This document shows, piece by piece, positions 63,574-64,000 of a stretch of DNA of 64,000 bases. Location: NCBI RefSeq assembly GCF_023109105.1, contig NZ_JALDTZ010000002.1:40957-104956 (forward strand), in the 5' to 3' direction. Positions within the stretch are counted from its first letter, which is position 1, and each line of letters begins with the position of its first letter. Source of the DNA: Streptococcus mitis. Its GTDB lineage: Bacteria > Bacillota > Bacilli > Lactobacillales > Streptococcaceae. A model generated the notes under the pieces. The model saw only the letters and a program-made list of their open reading frames with translations, had not been told where the DNA came from and made no database searches. Made by a program: the position numbers and the translations under genes.

Positions 63574-64000
63574 TTAATCTTCTTTCTTTTTGCGAGCCAC
63601 AAGCCCGAATCCACTCAAGACACCTAGCAAGCCTAGAGCAGCAAGGCTTGCATTGTCCTCAGTACCAGTGTTTGGCAATTGAGGAGCCGTCTTAACTGTT
63701 TCTTCGACTACAGGAGCTGGTTTAACAGGAGTTTCTGGAACTTCTGGTTTCTCTGGTTCTGGAGTTGGCTTTGGATCTGGGGTTGGTTCTGGATCCGGAG
63801 TTGGCTCTGGATCTGGAGTTGGTTCTGGATCTGGAGTTGGCTCTGGATCTGGGGTCTTAACTTTTTCGTAGACATGTTCTGTGTCGCCGTTTGGAAGCTT
63901 CTTAGTCTCTACGAAGCGGTAGCCTGGAATGTCTTTCTTAGGTTGTTCGCCATCTTCACTTGGATTTCCTGGAATTTCGTTTCCTTCTTTATCCTTGAAT
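63574..64000 (-). CDS. LPXTG cell-wall anchored surface protein, C-terminal part (cut by window edge)
   Basis: The last ~142 codons. From the edge inward: IKDKEGNEIPGNPSEDGEQP, IPGYRFVETKKLPNGDTEHV YEKVKTPDPEP (a repeat type seen in streptococcal adhesins), a proline-rich stalk of PDPEPT repeats (63770-63855), then PQLPNTG sorting signal, hydrophobic span NASLAALGLLGVLSGFGLVA and RKKKED tail. Sortase A substrate on the cell wall. I recall zmpB at this place in pneumococcus, but ZmpB has its LPXTG near the N-terminus, so this is a different protein. Confidence 0.88.
   Translation of the reverse strand, partial: FKDKEGNEIPGNPSEDGEQPKKDIPGYRFVETKKLPNGDTEHVYEKVKTPDPEPTPDPEPTPDPEPTPDPEPTPDPKPTPEPEKPEVPETPVKPAPVVEETVKTAPQLPNTGTEDNASLAALGLLGVLSGFGLVARKKKED
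63766..63860. repeat. 18-bp tandem repeats coding Pro-Asp-Pro-Glu-Pro-Thr
   Basis: GGTTCTGGATCTGGAGTT-type units repeated about five times with single-base variants (GGTTCT/GGCTCT; GATCTGG/GATCCGG). In frame, so changes in copy number lengthen or shorten the wall-spanning stalk. Confidence 0.85.

Noticed and set aside
63766-63860. Short direct repeats that could suggest CRISPR
   Set aside because: Perfect 18-bp coding repeats without spacers, inside an LPXTG protein stalk.

Overview
The window reads as chromosome of a low-GC Mitis-group Streptococcus of the S. pneumoniae / S. mitis / S. pseudopneumoniae cluster. Supporting evidence is the BOX repeats, spxB and lctO, the cupA-containing cop operon, a choline-binding protein with an Excalibur domain, and a gene order that I recall from the pneumococcal metK-to-zmpB interval. 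Several proteins (FtsX for example) look more diverged from my memory of S. pneumoniae than expected within that species, and the last gene is not zmpB. I therefore lean towards S. mitis or a close relative; this is an impression and not a computed distance.

Layout, mostly on the minus strand. 1-8.9 kb: 5' end of metK with an SMK-type (SAM-III) leader, the DEAD-box helicase cshB, an EEP-family hydrolase, a CcpA-controlled glucose PTS, the prfB-ftsE-ftsX operon with the prfB +1 frameshift, and a CBS-ACT protein. 8.9-14.3 kb: the branched-chain amino acid ABC importer livJHMGF, flanked by palindromic repeats and a BOX, then ylbG. 14.3-23.5 kb: clpP with a CtsR box, upp, dCMP deaminase, a TetR regulator divergent from degV, a leaderless flavoprotein gene, a DUF1697 gene, a TipAS-type MerR regulator divergent from an NSS transporter, manA and a VOC protein. 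23.7-28.9 kb: spxB, and the copper operon copY-cupA-copA with two cop boxes.

29-38.5 kb is a thiamine salvage and uptake region with three TPP riboswitches. One controls thiD. One controls ykoE-ykoD-ykoC-tenA-thiW-thiM2-thiE2, and one controls tenA-thiM1-thiE1. The two minus-strand leaders are near copies of each other. The paralogous enzymes differ at active-site positions: TenA with or without the catalytic Cys, and ThiM with Asp or Cys. The region covers precursor uptake (ThiW, the YkoEDC ECF system), salvage (TenA), phosphorylation (ThiD, ThiM) and coupling (ThiE), with no sign of de novo synthesis here.

38.6-52.3 kb: lctO, a decayed Rgg regulator, a TetR/isochorismatase-family hydrolase pair with a palindromic operator, pyrF-pyrE behind a PyrR attenuator, divIB-murG-murD of the dcw cluster, a DUF3165 gene, typA, a near-leaderless 16S pseudouridine synthase, a rhodanese-like protein lacking its cysteine, yqgQ and a leaderless LysR gene. 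52.3-61.9 kb: an operon miaA-hflX-hypothetical-rnz-SDR, a DUF3042 peptide, thyA, glucokinase, a CbpL-like protein, a truncated alpha/beta hydrolase fragment, and fused pabB/pabC whose 3' end runs into a BOX repeat. 61.9-64 kb: a decayed ISL3-family (IS1167-like) element invaded by short palindromes, then the C-terminal end of an LPXTG surface protein.

I found no tRNA, rRNA, CRISPR array or prophage. The most interesting points are the palindrome family, the run of leaderless promoters, the duplicated thiamine riboswitch operons with divergent enzymes, and the hairpin leader of the NSS transporter. I do not see a clearly new multi-gene system.
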